Origin: Kappaphycus alvarezii
Taxonomy: Eukaryota > Rhodophyta > Florideophyceae > Gigartinales > Solieriaceae
Length of the DNA: 64,000 nucleotides
Reading direction: 5' to 3'
Assembly: GCA_002205965.3 (NCBI GenBank)
Contig: NADL03000679.1
Coordinates: forward strand, 868,001-932,000
In this document: positions 44,083 to 55,547 of the stretch, in pieces
Layout: each line of letters starts with the position of its first letter
Position numbering within the stretch: the first letter of the stretch is position 1
Position numbers and translations under genes: made by a program
The notes under the pieces: model-generated
What the model was told of the DNA's origin: nothing
What the model saw: only the letters and a program-made list of their open reading frames with translations
Databases searched by the model: none

Positions 44083-44120
44083 CCTCATATGAGGCACCCT
44101 TTGTCCTCATATGAGGACAA
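44083..44120. repeat. CTCATATGAG palindromes, left pair 1
   Basis: CCTCATATGAGG at 44083-44094 and TTGTCCTCATATGAGGACAA, a perfect 20 bp palindrome, at 44101-44120. They lie just inside the left end of element C and may bind its transposase. Confidence 0.75.
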
Positions 44121-44468
44121 TTTCCGTTACATTTTGGAAAGGTAAATGTTTGGGAAGCCCGACATTTTTACTAGAAAAAAGGTTTTTTATGTTTAGTTAA
44201 AGTACAGTAATTTTTACTGTACATGCGCCCTCGTTTCTGAAACCCTCCACGATAATACGAACTGTTTTACCTTCCAAAATGAAGTCGTTTTCACAACTTC
44301 TTGCGAAGAGCAGAAGCTGGTGAGGGAAAACTGCTCTGGCCTTCACCGAGGTCAACAATCTTGAAAAGTTTGTTTTGATCGGCCATCTACACTCATGAAC
44401 TAATGCGGAGGGTCAAGAAATGCGCTGAGGTAAAGAAATTTTGTATTGAAAAAGAAGTGCTAAAAGTA

Positions 44469-44506
44469 GTCCTCACATGAGAACAAATGTCCTCATATGA
44501 GGACAA
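44469..44506. repeat. CTCATATGAG palindromes, left pair 2
   Basis: GTCCTCACATGAGAACAA (imperfect, 44469-44486) and TGTCCTCATATGAGGACA (perfect, 44489-44506). They are spaced about 18-20 bp apart, like the first pair, and lie about 100 bp before the transposase frame, where a promoter could be. Confidence 0.75.
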
Positions 44507-44599
44507 CGGTCCAATAGACACTAGTAGCACCGTTAGGTAGTTAACCGTGCAAAACTTCAGAGTTTACACTTCAACTGTTCAAGCGATCACACAACAAGT

Positions 44600-46600
44600 T
44601 TGTCAACATCGCAAAATTTAACCAAAATGAAGAATCTAAATGACCATCGTCAACACCCTGGAAACCTTGTCAACACTCGAGCAACCATTATTACGTCAGC
44701 GGCTGAGGGTAAGCGACTATTTGGTTCTCTTTGGAAAAGTAAGCGTCTCAACGGAAATGTGGTAAGCATCGAAATTGAAACATCTACCGGAAGACTTCAG
44801 ACTACAGTCACCGCAGACAGGTCCACTCAGGACCGACCAAAGCATGTCAGCATGGAACTTGCCAATATCAAGCCAGGAGGGGCATTTGAAGTTGGCTCAG
44901 CAACATCCACAGAAATAGAGACATCTGCTTCCATGATCGAGCTACCGAATCGTCAACCTTCAGAAGAAGAACCTCGAAAGGAAACCAATGGGATGGCCGG
45001 AGTAGGAGGGGTATGTAAAGAAGCGCATGGAAATATTTTGACCAATGAGGAGGTATTATTACCATTGAATGGATCAACGGCCTATCGGCCATGGAAGATA
45101 ATTGTTCCAGCAGGTGGCACTACATTAAAGGCCGTATCGAGTATGAGAAGGCCCCATACGATTTTTCCTTTGCATTTTTCACCTCGAACAACTTTCCAAA
45201 CCGGAAAATCGCTAAAAATGGGCACATGCATGCAACAACTGGTGAAATTCTAAAGTTTTTTGGAATTCTCATATTCGAGTCAACAAGCAGAAGGTCACTT
45301 TGGAGTACACAGTTTACATCCAAATATATCTCATTGGCGATGTTTGGAAAAATAATTTCGAGGAGCCGTTTCGAAGAACTGGTCTCATGTATTATGTTCA
45401 GCCGCTACACGGAAACTGTAAGCTCTGACAGAAGATGGTATTTGGTTATTAGATCATGGAGGCAATAAAACGGCATAATAGGTCAAGTGTGTCGCCATCG
45501 GAGAGAATTTGCGTGGATGAAAGCATGTCGCGCTGATACGGAATGGGGGAAACTGGACGCCAGAAGGACTCCCGCCCTTTTTAGCTATTGACCATATGCC
45601 TGAAAACTGATGTGAAATCAAGACACCTTGCTGTGATGTCAGTGCAATTTCATTTAATTTAGAGATTTTTTTGTCAGCATCTGACAGGAGTAGCCGGTGC
45701 TACGAGTCTTATTTACCCTAATGGTACTGCTATTTTTCTTAGCCTTACAGAGACTTGTTTTCATTCAAATCGAATTGTTTGTGCAGACTCTGCATTTGCT
45801 TCTGTAGCTACAGCAAATGAACTTTTCGAATATGGTCTGAGGTTTACAGGTGTCATTAAGAACGCGAAAAGGCAGTTTCCTATGTCATTTTTGTCAGGAA
45901 TGGAACTTTTAAGGGGTGGAGATCATATCTGTATGGTAACTTCGAGGACGGAAAGCCATCCTTCTATGATGACCGCTATTTGGATGGATAGAGATATTTC
46001 GTCAGTACTTCCGGTACAACACTTTCGTCAGAGTCTATCAGAAGATCTCGTTGGATATCTGCTGGCAATGAAATGGTGCTTGCGGAAATGTAAATTCCAG
46101 TCCCAGCGGTTGTCAGCTGAAACTTGCTCCCAGATTGATAGGCATAACATATGCAGACAGGATGATTTTGGATTGGAGAAGAAATTCGAAGTCAATAATT
46201 GGTCGTTAAGGGTTAACACATCTTTTCGTGCAATTTGCATTGTTGACTCACGGCTGCTATACAAGGGTCTGATGGGTGCAGAAATTGCATGTCGCAAAAA
46301 GTTTTTTATGCAAAACTTGCAGAGCACCTCATTGACAATTATTTTGATGCTATTGGCCTCCGGAGATCTGATATTGACGTTCAAGAGCATTCTATTCCCT
46401 CATTGGCCTGTGGTACTGGAATCCACTTGGTGCCCACAGTGAAAAGGCGCAAAGGAGCCAATGGGACACCAAAGAAAGCGGCGTTTCAAAGCAGATGCAA
46501 AATTTGCAAATCTGACAATAAGTCCAAATTTCTCTGCTCTGAGTGCCTGAAACTGAACAAGGAAGTTTGGATATGCCATTGGGAGACATGGCGTAGCTGA
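44600..46600 (+). pseudogene. PiggyBac-like transposase C
   Basis: Pieces read in order. The N-terminal part (44600-45253) includes GKRLFGSLWKSKRLNGNVVS. A shift leads to DFSFAFFTSNNFPNRKIAKN and HATTGEILKFFGILIFESTS, with RSRFEELVSCIMFSRYTE. Near 45500 comes SPSERICVDESMSR with the first catalytic Asp, then LPPFLAIDHMPEN. Near 45780 RIVCADSAFASVATANELFE carries the second Asp. After VIKNAKRQFPM and LLRGGDH comes IDRHNICRQDDFGLEKKFEV (about 46135), which holds the third Asp region. The C-terminus has a cysteine-rich motif CKICKSDNKSKFLCSEC. The wording CVDESMSR and IDRHN..RQDD.LE sets it apart from elements A and B, so it is a different lineage. Several shifts and stops. Confidence 0.75.
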
Positions 46601-47089
46601 TTTAAAACCCGTCTACGCGCTGTCCACTTCTGTCATAATTATATGATGCTTAATATTATTCTATAGTGATTTATACTTGTCTATGCTTACATTCTTTGTA
46701 GGCTGACTAAGCAAAAATAAAAAATGAGTCCTTGACTATAGCCGCCTACATTTTTTATTCTCATTGTTCGACTTGCGGAATTAGCATATGTACCTACGGG
46801 GTTACTCCCCTTTATGAGTGATCAGTGAATTAACCCCTCTGCTCATGTTCAAGTGGGCGCGCTAAGCACACTGAGGTAGTAGCTTTCGAATAAATGTCGA
46901 CCTCCGTGAAGGAATTTTTCGCCCTCCTTTGGAGCGCAGCGAGTAGGATTCACGATTTCTTTTTCCATTCTGTACTTGAGGCCCATTAAGCCACAGCGGT
47001 TTTTATGAATGGGGATGAAACTACTTCTTTTATAGTTAAGGGATGTTAGTATTCAGCGTCTTCTTCATAGAGGGACTGTTGGCCGGCAT

Positions 47090-47240
47090 TGCGGAAAAAA
47101 TCCACACGTCGACAGCAGCTATCCGTACACGGATTTTTAGGCGCATTAGTAGCACAATCTGGTCATCGAGTGCACAATCTATTCTTTCACGCATGTCGCC
47201 GCACGTGACCGACGTGGAACACCCTGTTAGCTCTTAGCTA
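47090..47240 (+). pseudogene. LINE C-terminal scrap
   Basis: The plus strand reads FRRISSTIWSSSAQSILSRM and ends SPHVTDVEHPVSS. This aligns with RQRISSTIWSTFATSILARS of the LINE tail at 42695-43180 in the opposite orientation. Only the last ~40 residues are left. Confidence 0.5.
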
Positions 47241-47359
47241 GCAATATGGTCGGATCCTGCAGCGGACACCCGTTTGATTGATTCCATAAGGTTACGACGA
47301 TTCAGCACACCAAGGTATAATTTTAATTAAAAAAATATAGGTATCTTTGAACAATCATT

Positions 47360-47377
47360 TGTACTCATATGAGTACA
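47360..47377. repeat. CTCATATGAG palindrome, right copy
   Basis: TGTACTCATATGAGTACA, a perfect 18 bp palindrome with the same core, inside the right end of element C. It supports the assignment of that end. Confidence 0.7.
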
Positions 47378-47579
47378 TTTGCTTGTTCTTTGGACAATAG
47401 AATAGAAACGAAAGCTGAGCAAACAATCAATTGAATTGTATAAATCGTTAAACTCCATACAAAAAACCTGTATGAGGAAAATAGGAGAAGATACGCCCAA
47501 TGTATCTCCAGCGAGTAACTAAGTGGGCTCAAACCAACCTGCAATCGTCCCTCAAAAAAAACAAGTAAATCATAACAAA

Positions 47580-47957
47580 CTAACAAAAAGGACCATCAAG
47601 GCCAAGATGAGACACAAAAAGAATAAGGACCAGAACAAACACTACTTTCGTTAGCATATCTGCGAGATGTTCCGCGGACGCAGCATGATGTAAAATTGTA
47701 ACTTGATAGGAGAATAATTCTCGAACGAGGTGAATATTCAAGCCGATTTGCTTACTCCTGGCCGATATGGACAATCCCGGTGGCAAGTATTGAGGTGAGG
47801 AACTGTCCATTAGTATATCTGTCGGTTGAAACGAGGCATTTGAATCCCAAAGTTCTACGCGACACATTTCCCAAAACAGTTTGCGGATCCACGAAACTTC
47901 TCTCGCACGATGTGAAAGAGCTACGTATCCCGATTCCGCTGACGAAAATGCGACCAT
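47580..47957 (-). pseudogene. pol: Copia 3 RNase H
   Basis: Reads VAFSSAESGYVALSHRAREV and SWIRKLFWEM (the SSAE.EY.ALS...RE..W block with the catalytic Glu), then DILMDSSSPQYL (the D of the D..SA motif) and SARSKQIGLNIHLVRELFSY, followed by HLADMLTK. This is the standard copia pol C-terminus. The last codons after the LTK have no counterpart and probably run into LTR sequence. Confidence 0.85.
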
Positions 47958-48054
47958 GGATTTTCATTTTATTTCCCAAAAGACTGGAGCGTTTTTGATG
48001 GCCACCACCAAAAACGAAGTCACTGGTTGAACGTTTGGTATTCTTACATCTTCC

Positions 48055-49345
48055 TCAGTCGGCGTCAACAAACGCGACGAGAGAGGAGGGATCAAGGCCG
48101 CATTTTGCGCTGAATTGAAGTTCGTATACCGGAGTAACGTCTAGGTAACGCATGCGGTGTTTGCGGTAAGAATGTTGGCGTGCCGTCACAGCGTAGAGGT
48201 GACGAGCGAGGGCGGAGACAGGAAGAGATAAGTCATGGCGTGTGATGACAGAGAGATAAAGTAAGCTGCTGATGATCGAGCGGTACCGAGCATAGAAAGC
48301 AGGAGGAAGGAGAGAATCGTCCGCATAAGCGGGGAGGAGATCAGCGTTCAAAGTGAGTTGTATACGAGTGCTGTTCGCTTGATGAATAGCGTAGGTGTCC
48401 AACAGTTGGTTCGCGTACTGATTCTGATCGACCTCGATGAAGTCAGGGCCTCGAGATATGTGCCAACCGATGAGAGGGCGAAGCGCCCCGAAACGTTTGA
48501 CATCGAAGCTAGCAGGGAGTTTATCTTCGAACGAAGCCATCAGCGAGCTGCTATTCGAGGCAAACGTGAAATCGCCGACGACAAAGGCGATGAGGATAAA
48601 GTACCGTCAGCCCCAATAGAAGTAGAAATAGAGTTGCGCATCTTACGGGAGGTGCAGAAAACTCATGAGCGAAGGAAGTTATCGAATAGGGAACCCTGAA
48701 TTTCACCGGCCTGAAAAGTTCCATAAATTGACATCATCAGCTCTGAGACATGTTCTTGTTTGAGAGGAACGCCAGGAGAGTCAATGTTCTGGTACATGAG
48801 AACCTTAACGCCCACTTTCCCGGAGAGATTGACATCGGAGACATCAGCTCTTTCCAATTCCAGATTTTTATCGGCAGCTAAGGCTATTAAGATGGACAAA
48901 ATATAGTGAGTGGCGGCTAGGGCATATTTATTCTCCGGATAGAGGTACAGATAAGGCTCTTTTTGTCCCCGCGGACGATGCACCGAGCCTTACTGAAGTA
49001 TTATCCATCAGTTTGTGGCTTTAGACGGAAGGAACAAAGGTATGGGACTGTTTGCATATTGCTAGCTCGCGGGAAGAGGCTCTAAGTACGGCGCCCGAAA
49101 AGAGCATTGAACTCCCTGTCTATTGCCGCTGCCCAGTCAGGGATCTCACAAGCTTGCCTGAAGGACCGTGGTGAGCAAGGTTCTGCCAATGTTTTCCTCC
49201 AAACGAAAACATACTGTTCCATGATGATAGCAACAGTGGGGACTGACATTAGACGTTGCTCTTCAGTGTTGTAGCAGAGACTTGGTTCATGTAGTTGCCC
49301 TCTGTTGAGCGCTTCGGGTTCCATTTGACTTGAGATGCCGTCCAT
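48055..49345 (-). pseudogene. pol: Copia 3 reverse transcriptase
   Basis: The N-terminal part reads EPCSPRSFRQACEIPDWAAA and IDREFNALFGRRT (P.S..EA....DW..A...E...L). The palm follows: LIALAADKNLELERADVSDV, NLSGKV (DVS.A.L.G) and MMSIYGTFQAGE (LYGL.QAG). Near 48580 the catalytic YVDD box is read as FVVGDFTFASNSSSLMASFE, so one or both Asp are altered. The C-terminal part has FDVKRFGALRPLIGWHISRG and VDQNQYANQLLDTY, then SLLYLSVITRHDLSLPVSAL. Shifts separate the pieces. Confidence 0.85.
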
Positions 49346-49413
49346 GAGCGACGAGATACTCAGTAATTCAATAGAAGTTGTTTAGTAAAAGTCATTGCCG
49401 CGAGTTATGATGA

Positions 49414-50498
49414 TTATATCCACTGGGGGAGCGAAAATTTGAGACAGGGATACGTCGCTTTCCATACTATCGAAGTGGCCGAAGATCGTGCGCAAAGAAG
49501 TTTATTTTCGGGAGCCGTTTTCGAGCGATTAAGGAAAGTATGACCTTGTTTTCTAAACTCAGGGATGTTCGAGAAGTAGATCCTGGTTGTGGGGCTCCAC
49601 AGCAGAATGGGTATTTGGTTGTTAATTCTCTCAGATGGTGCGCGATTATGGAGCAAATTGGATTGATTGAGGGAATCTCTCCAAAGGGATTTCGGGAGTT
49701 CGCTGCCATGAGCATGAAGCGAGCTCGATTCCAGTGCTCTTGGATTAGGAGCTCGGCAGACCCATTGCACTAGTACGCATGAGATGGAGTTGTACGTCTA
49801 CATTTCTGTTTTCCCCGGCCTATTCAGGCATGATGCTCTACAGCCGAAGTTGACCATTTAACTCGGTTTCGGAATGATTGCAATATTGTTCCAGTTTCTG
49901 ATGTGTCTCATCCTCTGCATTCAGCATAAAGACATCGGGTTTAGCGGTGTAATCATCAAGGATGCTGGTGTTTATCTGCTGCCAGCTATAGTTGGAGTTA
50001 TCTGCTACCGGCGATGGTTGGCGCTATGGGACCGGATATGTCAAGGTGGATAAGATGGAGTGGGCGGTTGGAGACGAAACCACTTGACGGTACAGATGAG
50101 TGGCGTGCCCTTTCCTTCAGGCAAGGGATGCACTGGAGTTTTTGCAGCGATGATCTATCAAACAATGCTACAGAGAAAACCAGTTCAGAAAGCTTGATGT
50201 AGCGCTCGATACCCAAGTGGCCGGTCCATCGATGCCATTCAAATGCTACCCTTTTGATGGGACGGAAAGTTGCTGTAAGTGCTGAAGTCGAGTCTATATC
50301 GCCCATGTTAGCTTGTGAAGAAATAAGCAGCAGTTTTAGCGCTTGATGACATCCGTGAACGCCATGATAAACTCGAAGTTGAGCAGACCGACGGATAGAA
50401 TGGTAGAAGAGAAGTGAGGAGCGTGAAATTTCTCTGAGATAATCATTCCGCGTACTGGTATCCGAAATTCTCCCTTGCCGACGATTTTTCATAGTCAT
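49414..50498 (-). pseudogene. pol: Copia 3 GAG-pre-integrase and integrase
   Basis: The upstream frame contains FEWHRWTGHLGIERYIKLSE, then LQCIPCLKERARHSSVPSSG and LHLIHLDISGPIAP. These are the HHCC zinc module (H..H and C..C) and the first catalytic Asp (LDISGP). The downstream frame (49770 down) reads RALESSSLHAHGSELPKSLW, RDSLNQSNLLHNRAPSERIN and NQIPILLWSP. These correspond to the block after the catalytic Glu (R.......ANLPK.LW.EA...A....NR.P). The middle, with the second Asp, is not readable. Confidence 0.8.
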
Positions 50499-50612
50499 GA
50501 AGCGTCTTCTACATCTCGAGTAGGGATTTGAGAATACACGATGAAAGATTTCCGCGAGCGGAAGAAATGATGAGTTGCAGAAGAATCGACGCAGGTGAAG
50601 GATTACTTTTTG

Positions 50613-51606
50613 TTAGAGAGAGTGGCAACATTGCTGCGGAAAGTGACGTCGTTCAACTTGACCATGAAAGCCGAACAGTGTGACGGCCCTGATGTTGGGG
50701 GTTTCTAATACTCGACGGAGGGCCATTCCAGCCACGAGTGCTACCTCCGCTTTGGAGGTTTGCGTTGGAGGAGCAGCTCTGTTGGGTACGGGGCCAGGAT
50801 TAGTGGAGTTTTTTCGTTTGTTATTCGTGTGATTAGGCTGCTCATATGGCACCTGAATCCCTTTCCGGGCCCTGAGTAGGTCCCAGCACTCCTTGGTGAA
50901 GTGCCAGCTCCTTTCGCAAAAATAGCAAGTCCGTTTTTCGATCCTAGCTCGAAGAGTTGAGTCACCGGCATGACTTCGACCACGACTGCGACGACTATTT
51001 CCTTGTCGTCTAACGTGTTTCACTGGTCCCCTTGCGTCGGCAGTGTTTTCCTTTCTACCTTGAGATAATTTGCGCTGTGATTGCGGATTGGAGAGTTAGA
51101 TCGTCTGGCGAGCTCCGTTTTAACAACTTTGACCACCTTTTCAAAGCTAATCTCATGATTGCTTGAAACTATAGCCAGCGGATCGAAGGAAGGAGGGAGA
51201 GACCGCGACATTTTCGAGGTTTCCTCGGTTTCGGATATATCTGTGTGGTATGTAGCGGGTTCTTCGACGATGGACAGAAAGAAGGCTACATGCATGTCGA
51301 GGTCTTCACCGTCCTAGAAAGTTAAGTGGCCCAGTGTCTGTGTAAGATTTTGGATCACTGCATTTTTCGACATGATGAAAATCCTTTCCAACTCGCCCCA
51401 CAACTCGATGGATTTTTGTCGTCATCGTTGACTAAATCTCTTGTCTGAGATGCTACAGCGTCTCCAAGACAAAGCAAGATTTTACCCTTTGAGATAGCGA
51501 TCTTCAGGGTCCATGTCTCCAAAGCATCGCTTGACGCTGTTCGACCCGTCGGCTTTAGCTTGAGTCCGACGAAAAGCGAGTCGGACCTTCGTAGGTATGC
51601 CTTCAT
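50613..51606 (-). pseudogene. gag: Copia 3 Gag with zinc knuckle
   Basis: The N-terminus reads MKAYLRRSDSLFVGLKLKPT. Then, across shifts, come DLDMHVAFFLSIVEEPATYH and SRSLPPSFDPLAIVSSNHEI with FEKVVKVVKTE, which is the UBN2/gag capsid pattern (LP.SFD......, F..V...L...E.R). A CCHC knuckle follows, CYFCERSWHFTKECWD (C-X2-C-X4-H-X4-C), with all four ligands in place, after an Arg-rich stretch. It would form the particle and bind element RNA. Confidence 0.8.
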
Positions 51607-52350
51607 CTTGCAATGCCACCGGATATAGTCAGCGTCGACTTTGAGCTAGGGAAATTTGCTCAGGGAGTCATTTTAATCACCCGCTGTGTCTGCACACGGT
51701 GCAAGAGGGAATTAAAGAGAGAGAGAGCAGGCCCTCATAAACGGTCTTCTGTACTTGAGAAACAAAAAAACTTCTTCAACAGCTCTGATTACCTTATAAA
51801 GCATCGGCAGGATTGGGTCCTTGGCCCCGAATACTCTTCAGGTGAGAAAGTCGGGCCTCAAACCCCAGGTGAGATGCTTTTGGTGCAGAGATCGGACCTC
51901 AGACCCCAGTTAGACATTCTGGGTGTGATCTTCTGTACCGTCCCAATCCACAACAACAGTTTCCAAAGACCGTAAAAACAGCCGATTACTGTAGAGCGTA
52001 GTATTCCTGCGCCCTGCTCCTGACCGGCGCCCGTACCCTGGCGTTAGCGCTCTCTAGGCTCCAGGGAACGGGTCAATGTGGGCAAGAGATGGAGTAGACG
52101 GCAGTCCAGTGAGAATAGAACACAGCCAATATGCAAGCAATGCGTCCGGAAAGCCGAGGTTTGCAACCGCTTGTGCGTACCTGTGTCTCTTGTCCCGTAC
52201 CCAGGCCGCAGCACTCTGTAAGTTGAAAGAATAGAGGGGTACTCAAGGAAAAGAAGAGAAGTGGACAAGCGAGAAGGAAGGGTGCCTGTGTAGCGCTGGT
52301 AGGCTGGGGCGAGACATCTCAGCGATACTATCATAAGGGATTTTGAGGGA
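51607..52350. other. 5' flank of copia 3, probable leader/LTR, no gene seen
   Basis: By position this should hold the 5' LTR and leader of copia 3 (minus direction). No partner repeat was found at the other end. A short repeat pair CAGGTGAGA..GTCGGGCCTCA / AGATCGGACCTCAGACCCCAG occurs near 51839-51913. Confidence 0.35.
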
Positions 52351-52583
52351 AAGGAAGAAGGTACAGGAAAATAGATGTTTCCTCTCCGTTGAGTTTCGTT
52401 GAGCGAGCTCGCTCTGCGAGAACTCCTTTTATTATATTTTAGTTCTGTCCAAATAAAAACTAAAGTAGGATCATGAGTTAATTTCAATAAAAACAACGCG
52501 GGTAATTTCAGGTGCTTCTCAACCGGCGTTTGTGAACATTCAATGGCTGACGTGACTTTAGCCATGCAACCAGGTCACTTCCC
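52351..52583 (+). repeat. Repeat R2, copy 2 (uninterrupted)
   Basis: This aligns with 43181-43349 joined to 43582-43646. It shows the pre-insertion state AGGTGCTTCTCAACCGGCGT for the R1 insertion. Contains CGTTGAGCGAGCTCGCTCTGCGAG, which has an internal dyad. Confidence 0.7.
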
Positions 52584-53800
52584 ACATATGTAAATTTGTA
52601 CATTATATCCTAAAGCTTGGTTTGAATTAAAGTTCATAAGAAGCCCATTCTTAGCACCCTCGCAGTAAACCCTATTTACCCCCTGTCTACTGCGACAGTA
52701 GTATCATTCAACGCAGTGTGTCTTTTGGTTAGCCCCAATTCCACTGTTGTAAGACTGTCCTTTACTGTATGCTCTTAAGACATAAGAGAGCCTTCCCCTC
52801 AAAGGAAACAGCCGTCAATTCCTATAAGCAATGAAGCGCTCAGCCAACTTCCCCCTTTGTAACGATACTTTTTTTCCCCTCAGCTTGTCTCTACGCATGT
52901 CTAGTATTTAGTGGGCATATTGTAGTGCGCTTTTTAATCTTGTACTAAGGAGGAACTATCTCCTAGACCGTCACTGCTGTTACCTAGTCTTCCTCACAAG
53001 AAGTATCTTCCGCAAATATAAACCGACTGTCCTGCAGTCAGAAGAACAGTAATTATGTCTTAAAGTATTATCGCACCTCCTCCCGCTGACAACATCAACC
53101 GTCCTTCTGTCGCCTCCTACTTTCATGACGCCCGGGCTGCGCCCCGCGACCCCCTTCCTCAAACTCTCCGCGGTCTCCCGGTTCTTGGCTGTTATAGTAT
53201 CACTTACTACACTGACCTCACTGCCCACCTTGTACACAAATTCGCTGGTTCTGTCCTCAGTGTAGCTCGCGGGCTGTTAAGTGGCAATCGCAAGTCCTTT
53301 GTTCGCGTCCGTGTCCCTGATACACGCGCCATTAATAAACATTCCCAGTTCCCGTCTGCGATCTCTTCTGATATTTTCTTGGGTTCTTGTTCGATCATCT
53401 ACTGCAAAAACCGACGTCAATTCTACGTTTGTCATTCCGACCGCCATTTTGTATGTGAAGAATCCACCACTATCACGTATCGATGCATTGCGTCAACTTT
53501 GTGTTCTTACCCGATACTTTTTATCGATTATGAACTGGTTGTAACTAAGCAGAGACTACTTCACTTAGATTTTTGGTTGTTTTTTGCCATCACTATGTTC
53601 TTGGGTAGAACATCTATCGCACAGTAAACTGCATACTGCGAAAGCTTTTGACTCGCGTCAAACCCCGCGTCGTTCTGTCGCTCGCGTTCCTGCGAACAAG
53701 TATCGGACCTGTGTCCTTTACTGAGAGCACAAGTGTTGATATTACCGACATTCGCGAATTTAAGGTATTCAACCCTTCGTTTTTTCCAGCACTCTTTGCT
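52584..53800. other. 5' flank of the gag gene; possible LTR or leader
   Basis: Frames at 53281-53627 are open but have no motif. The stretch before the gag ATG at 53801 should contain the 5' LTR and primer binding site of that element. I cannot define them without the other LTR. Confidence 0.35.
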
Positions 53801-55446
53801 ATGACTACAGATTCTACCCAACAACTCAAGCCGTGGGGCACTATTCTGTTGCAAAATGATGTGCAAAGATGTTCGGAAAGTCTTTTTGCCTCGTACATGA
53901 CAGCAGACCCACCACTCGAGGGTGAAGCTCTCCTCAAGGTTATCAGAGAAGACTTGGGTCCGATGCAGCTTGCAAGTCCAAATGTCGTAAGCCACTGTGA
54001 CATACTAAAACGTATTCGCGTGTTCCTGGAAACACGAAAAGTGGTCATACCCCGCAACTCCGAGACAGGCAATATAATTGGTAAGCGTTTCATTGCAGCC
54101 ATATGGCATAATGACGAAGATGCAGAAGAAAGAAAGAAAGCCTTGGACTACTTCGATGCAGTTCGCAACGGGGATGTTGTCTTGTACTCCCCACCAATTT
54201 ACCCACATCAACTGTTCCCCTTCCTTTCAGGCTCATGGAAACTGATGCGCCTGTTGTTCCTCGACAAGATGGAGACACTGCAGTTCATGGAGTCCGTCGT
54301 GATCCTGCAGGCCCGAACGTAACGGACTGCAATGACGTCGATCAATTTGAAAAAAGGCGCTGTACATTCTTTGCCTCCAAGTACAGACCCTGACGAGACA
54401 AGTTTAATGAGATCTTAAGGAAGACTGGGGCTATCACGTATCAACGTTCATGGATTTCTGCAACGATCAGCGGTTACGCGGAAATGAGAGAGCTCAATAC
54501 CTGCACTATTCTCTGAATGGTGATGCCTCACAATTCTACAAAACTGATGTGAGGGAGAAATAAGATCCTGGGGAGCCATTGTCAGTGCTTTCAAGGACAG
54601 GTACTCATCCCTCACTACAAGGGGAGACATCTCAATAAAACTGGAGTCGTTGTACCTCTCGGACTTCATAAAGGACGGCATATGCTCCCGTGAATCTCTT
54701 GACAGTCTGATGAAGGAGATAGACCGAAATTCCTCCGATGTCACATGCAGAAGATCGTATGGACCGCAGGAAAAGAATTTTTTTAAGTGAAGCATGTTAG
54801 GGCATACCCTGGGCCCGGGGCGCCCTCTGACAGGCTGATTCTCGCCATTTTGCGTATAGAGAGCTATGTTCCGAACTGTTCAGCGCTGAGTTCAATGAGC
54901 GCAAGTATGCACAGGGTTAGCACCGTGCTTCACGAAGTGCTACAGCTAATGGAACTGACGACCTCCAATTTCGCCCCCGCGTGACCGCGTCAAGCTTCAA
55001 TCTCGCTGAGGATGAGCACCCTGACCAGGAGATAATTTATTCCGTACCTGGCCAATACAGTAGAGCGCCGTCGAGTCGGTCGACTTTTAAATAGGCTCCC
55101 ATGTCAGGTTGCATTAGACCAGCCACAGGAATTTCCTTCAGCCAGAAGAACAAGGACATTCCTGCTGTACTCCACTCCTGCTGGAATTGCGATCGTCCAG
55201 GCTGCAGTTTGTATACATGTCCGTTCCCCCGGAACGAAAATGCCATAAAACGCAACAAACAAATCGCTAAGGATTGGCTTCGCAAAAATAGAGCCAGAAC
55301 TATAAATCTGGCGGAGAGCCATATGGAACCGAACATTATGGAACAATTGGCTGACACTTTGCTGTCTGAACCCGACGTCTCGAATCAAGTCAGCGAGGAG
55401 CAGAACGAAGCGGAAAAGCTTTCCCCAGTTCCAACAGATATTCTCT
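53801..55446 (+). pseudogene. gag: Gag of an LTR retrotransposon (probably Ty3/gypsy)
   Basis: I start at ATG 53801 (MTTDSTQQLKPWGTIL). The first frame runs to 54322 with MTADPPLEGEALLKVIREDL and FIAAIWHNDEDAEERKKALD. Capsid-like pieces follow in other frames: LHYSLNGDASQFYKTDVREK, SWGAIVSAFKDRYSSLTTRG and LESLYLSDFIKDG with DSLMKEIDRNS. These match L.G.A..FY.......W..I...F..RYS......I..L..L.L. The knuckle reads CWNCDRPGCSLYTC followed by PFPRNENAIKRNKQIA, with Cys where the CCHC His is expected. The protein would form the particle. No RT follows, so only the 5' half of the element is here. Confidence 0.65.
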
Positions 55447-55547
55447 AGTGTATATCCCTTTCTCGTACAACACTCTCAGTCTCTCCTCGCATCGGCAACG
55501 AAAAAAGGGAATAATGGTAATGGCCACTCCTCTTCTGATGAGGGCTT

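Larger units (their letters stand above)
44042..47416 (+). mobile_element. PiggyBac-like element C
   Basis: The ends show an imperfect ~60 bp inverted similarity. On the left is AGCTTTTCACTATATCTCGT, then ACCAAGCACTGTCCTCATAT. The complement of the right end is AGCTTTCGTTTCTATTCTAT, then AACAAGCAAATGTACTCATA. Between them lies a piggyBac-type transposase remnant. Palindromes with core CTCATATGAG lie at both ends. A LINE fragment (47090-47240) lies inside the right part. I could not fix the TTAA duplication. Confidence 0.6.
47580..51606 (-). mobile_element. Ty1/copia retrotransposon (copia 3)
   Basis: Gag, zinc knuckle, GAG-pre-integrase, integrase, RT and RNase H remnants read in copia order down the minus strand. 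Nearly the whole gag-pol is present. I could not find a pair of LTRs; sequence to the left (47417-47579) and right (51607-52344) is not alike. Each domain lies in its own frame, so the element is dead. Confidence 0.8.

Noticed and set aside
44101..44506. Repeated CTCATATGAG palindromes as a CRISPR-like array
   Set aside because: Spacing is irregular, copies are few, and the setting is a eukaryotic transposon end.
52044..52565. 173-codon minus-strand frame as a gene
   Set aside because: The part with RRASSLNETQRRGN is repeat R2, shared with 43181-43646, and no protein family is recognised.
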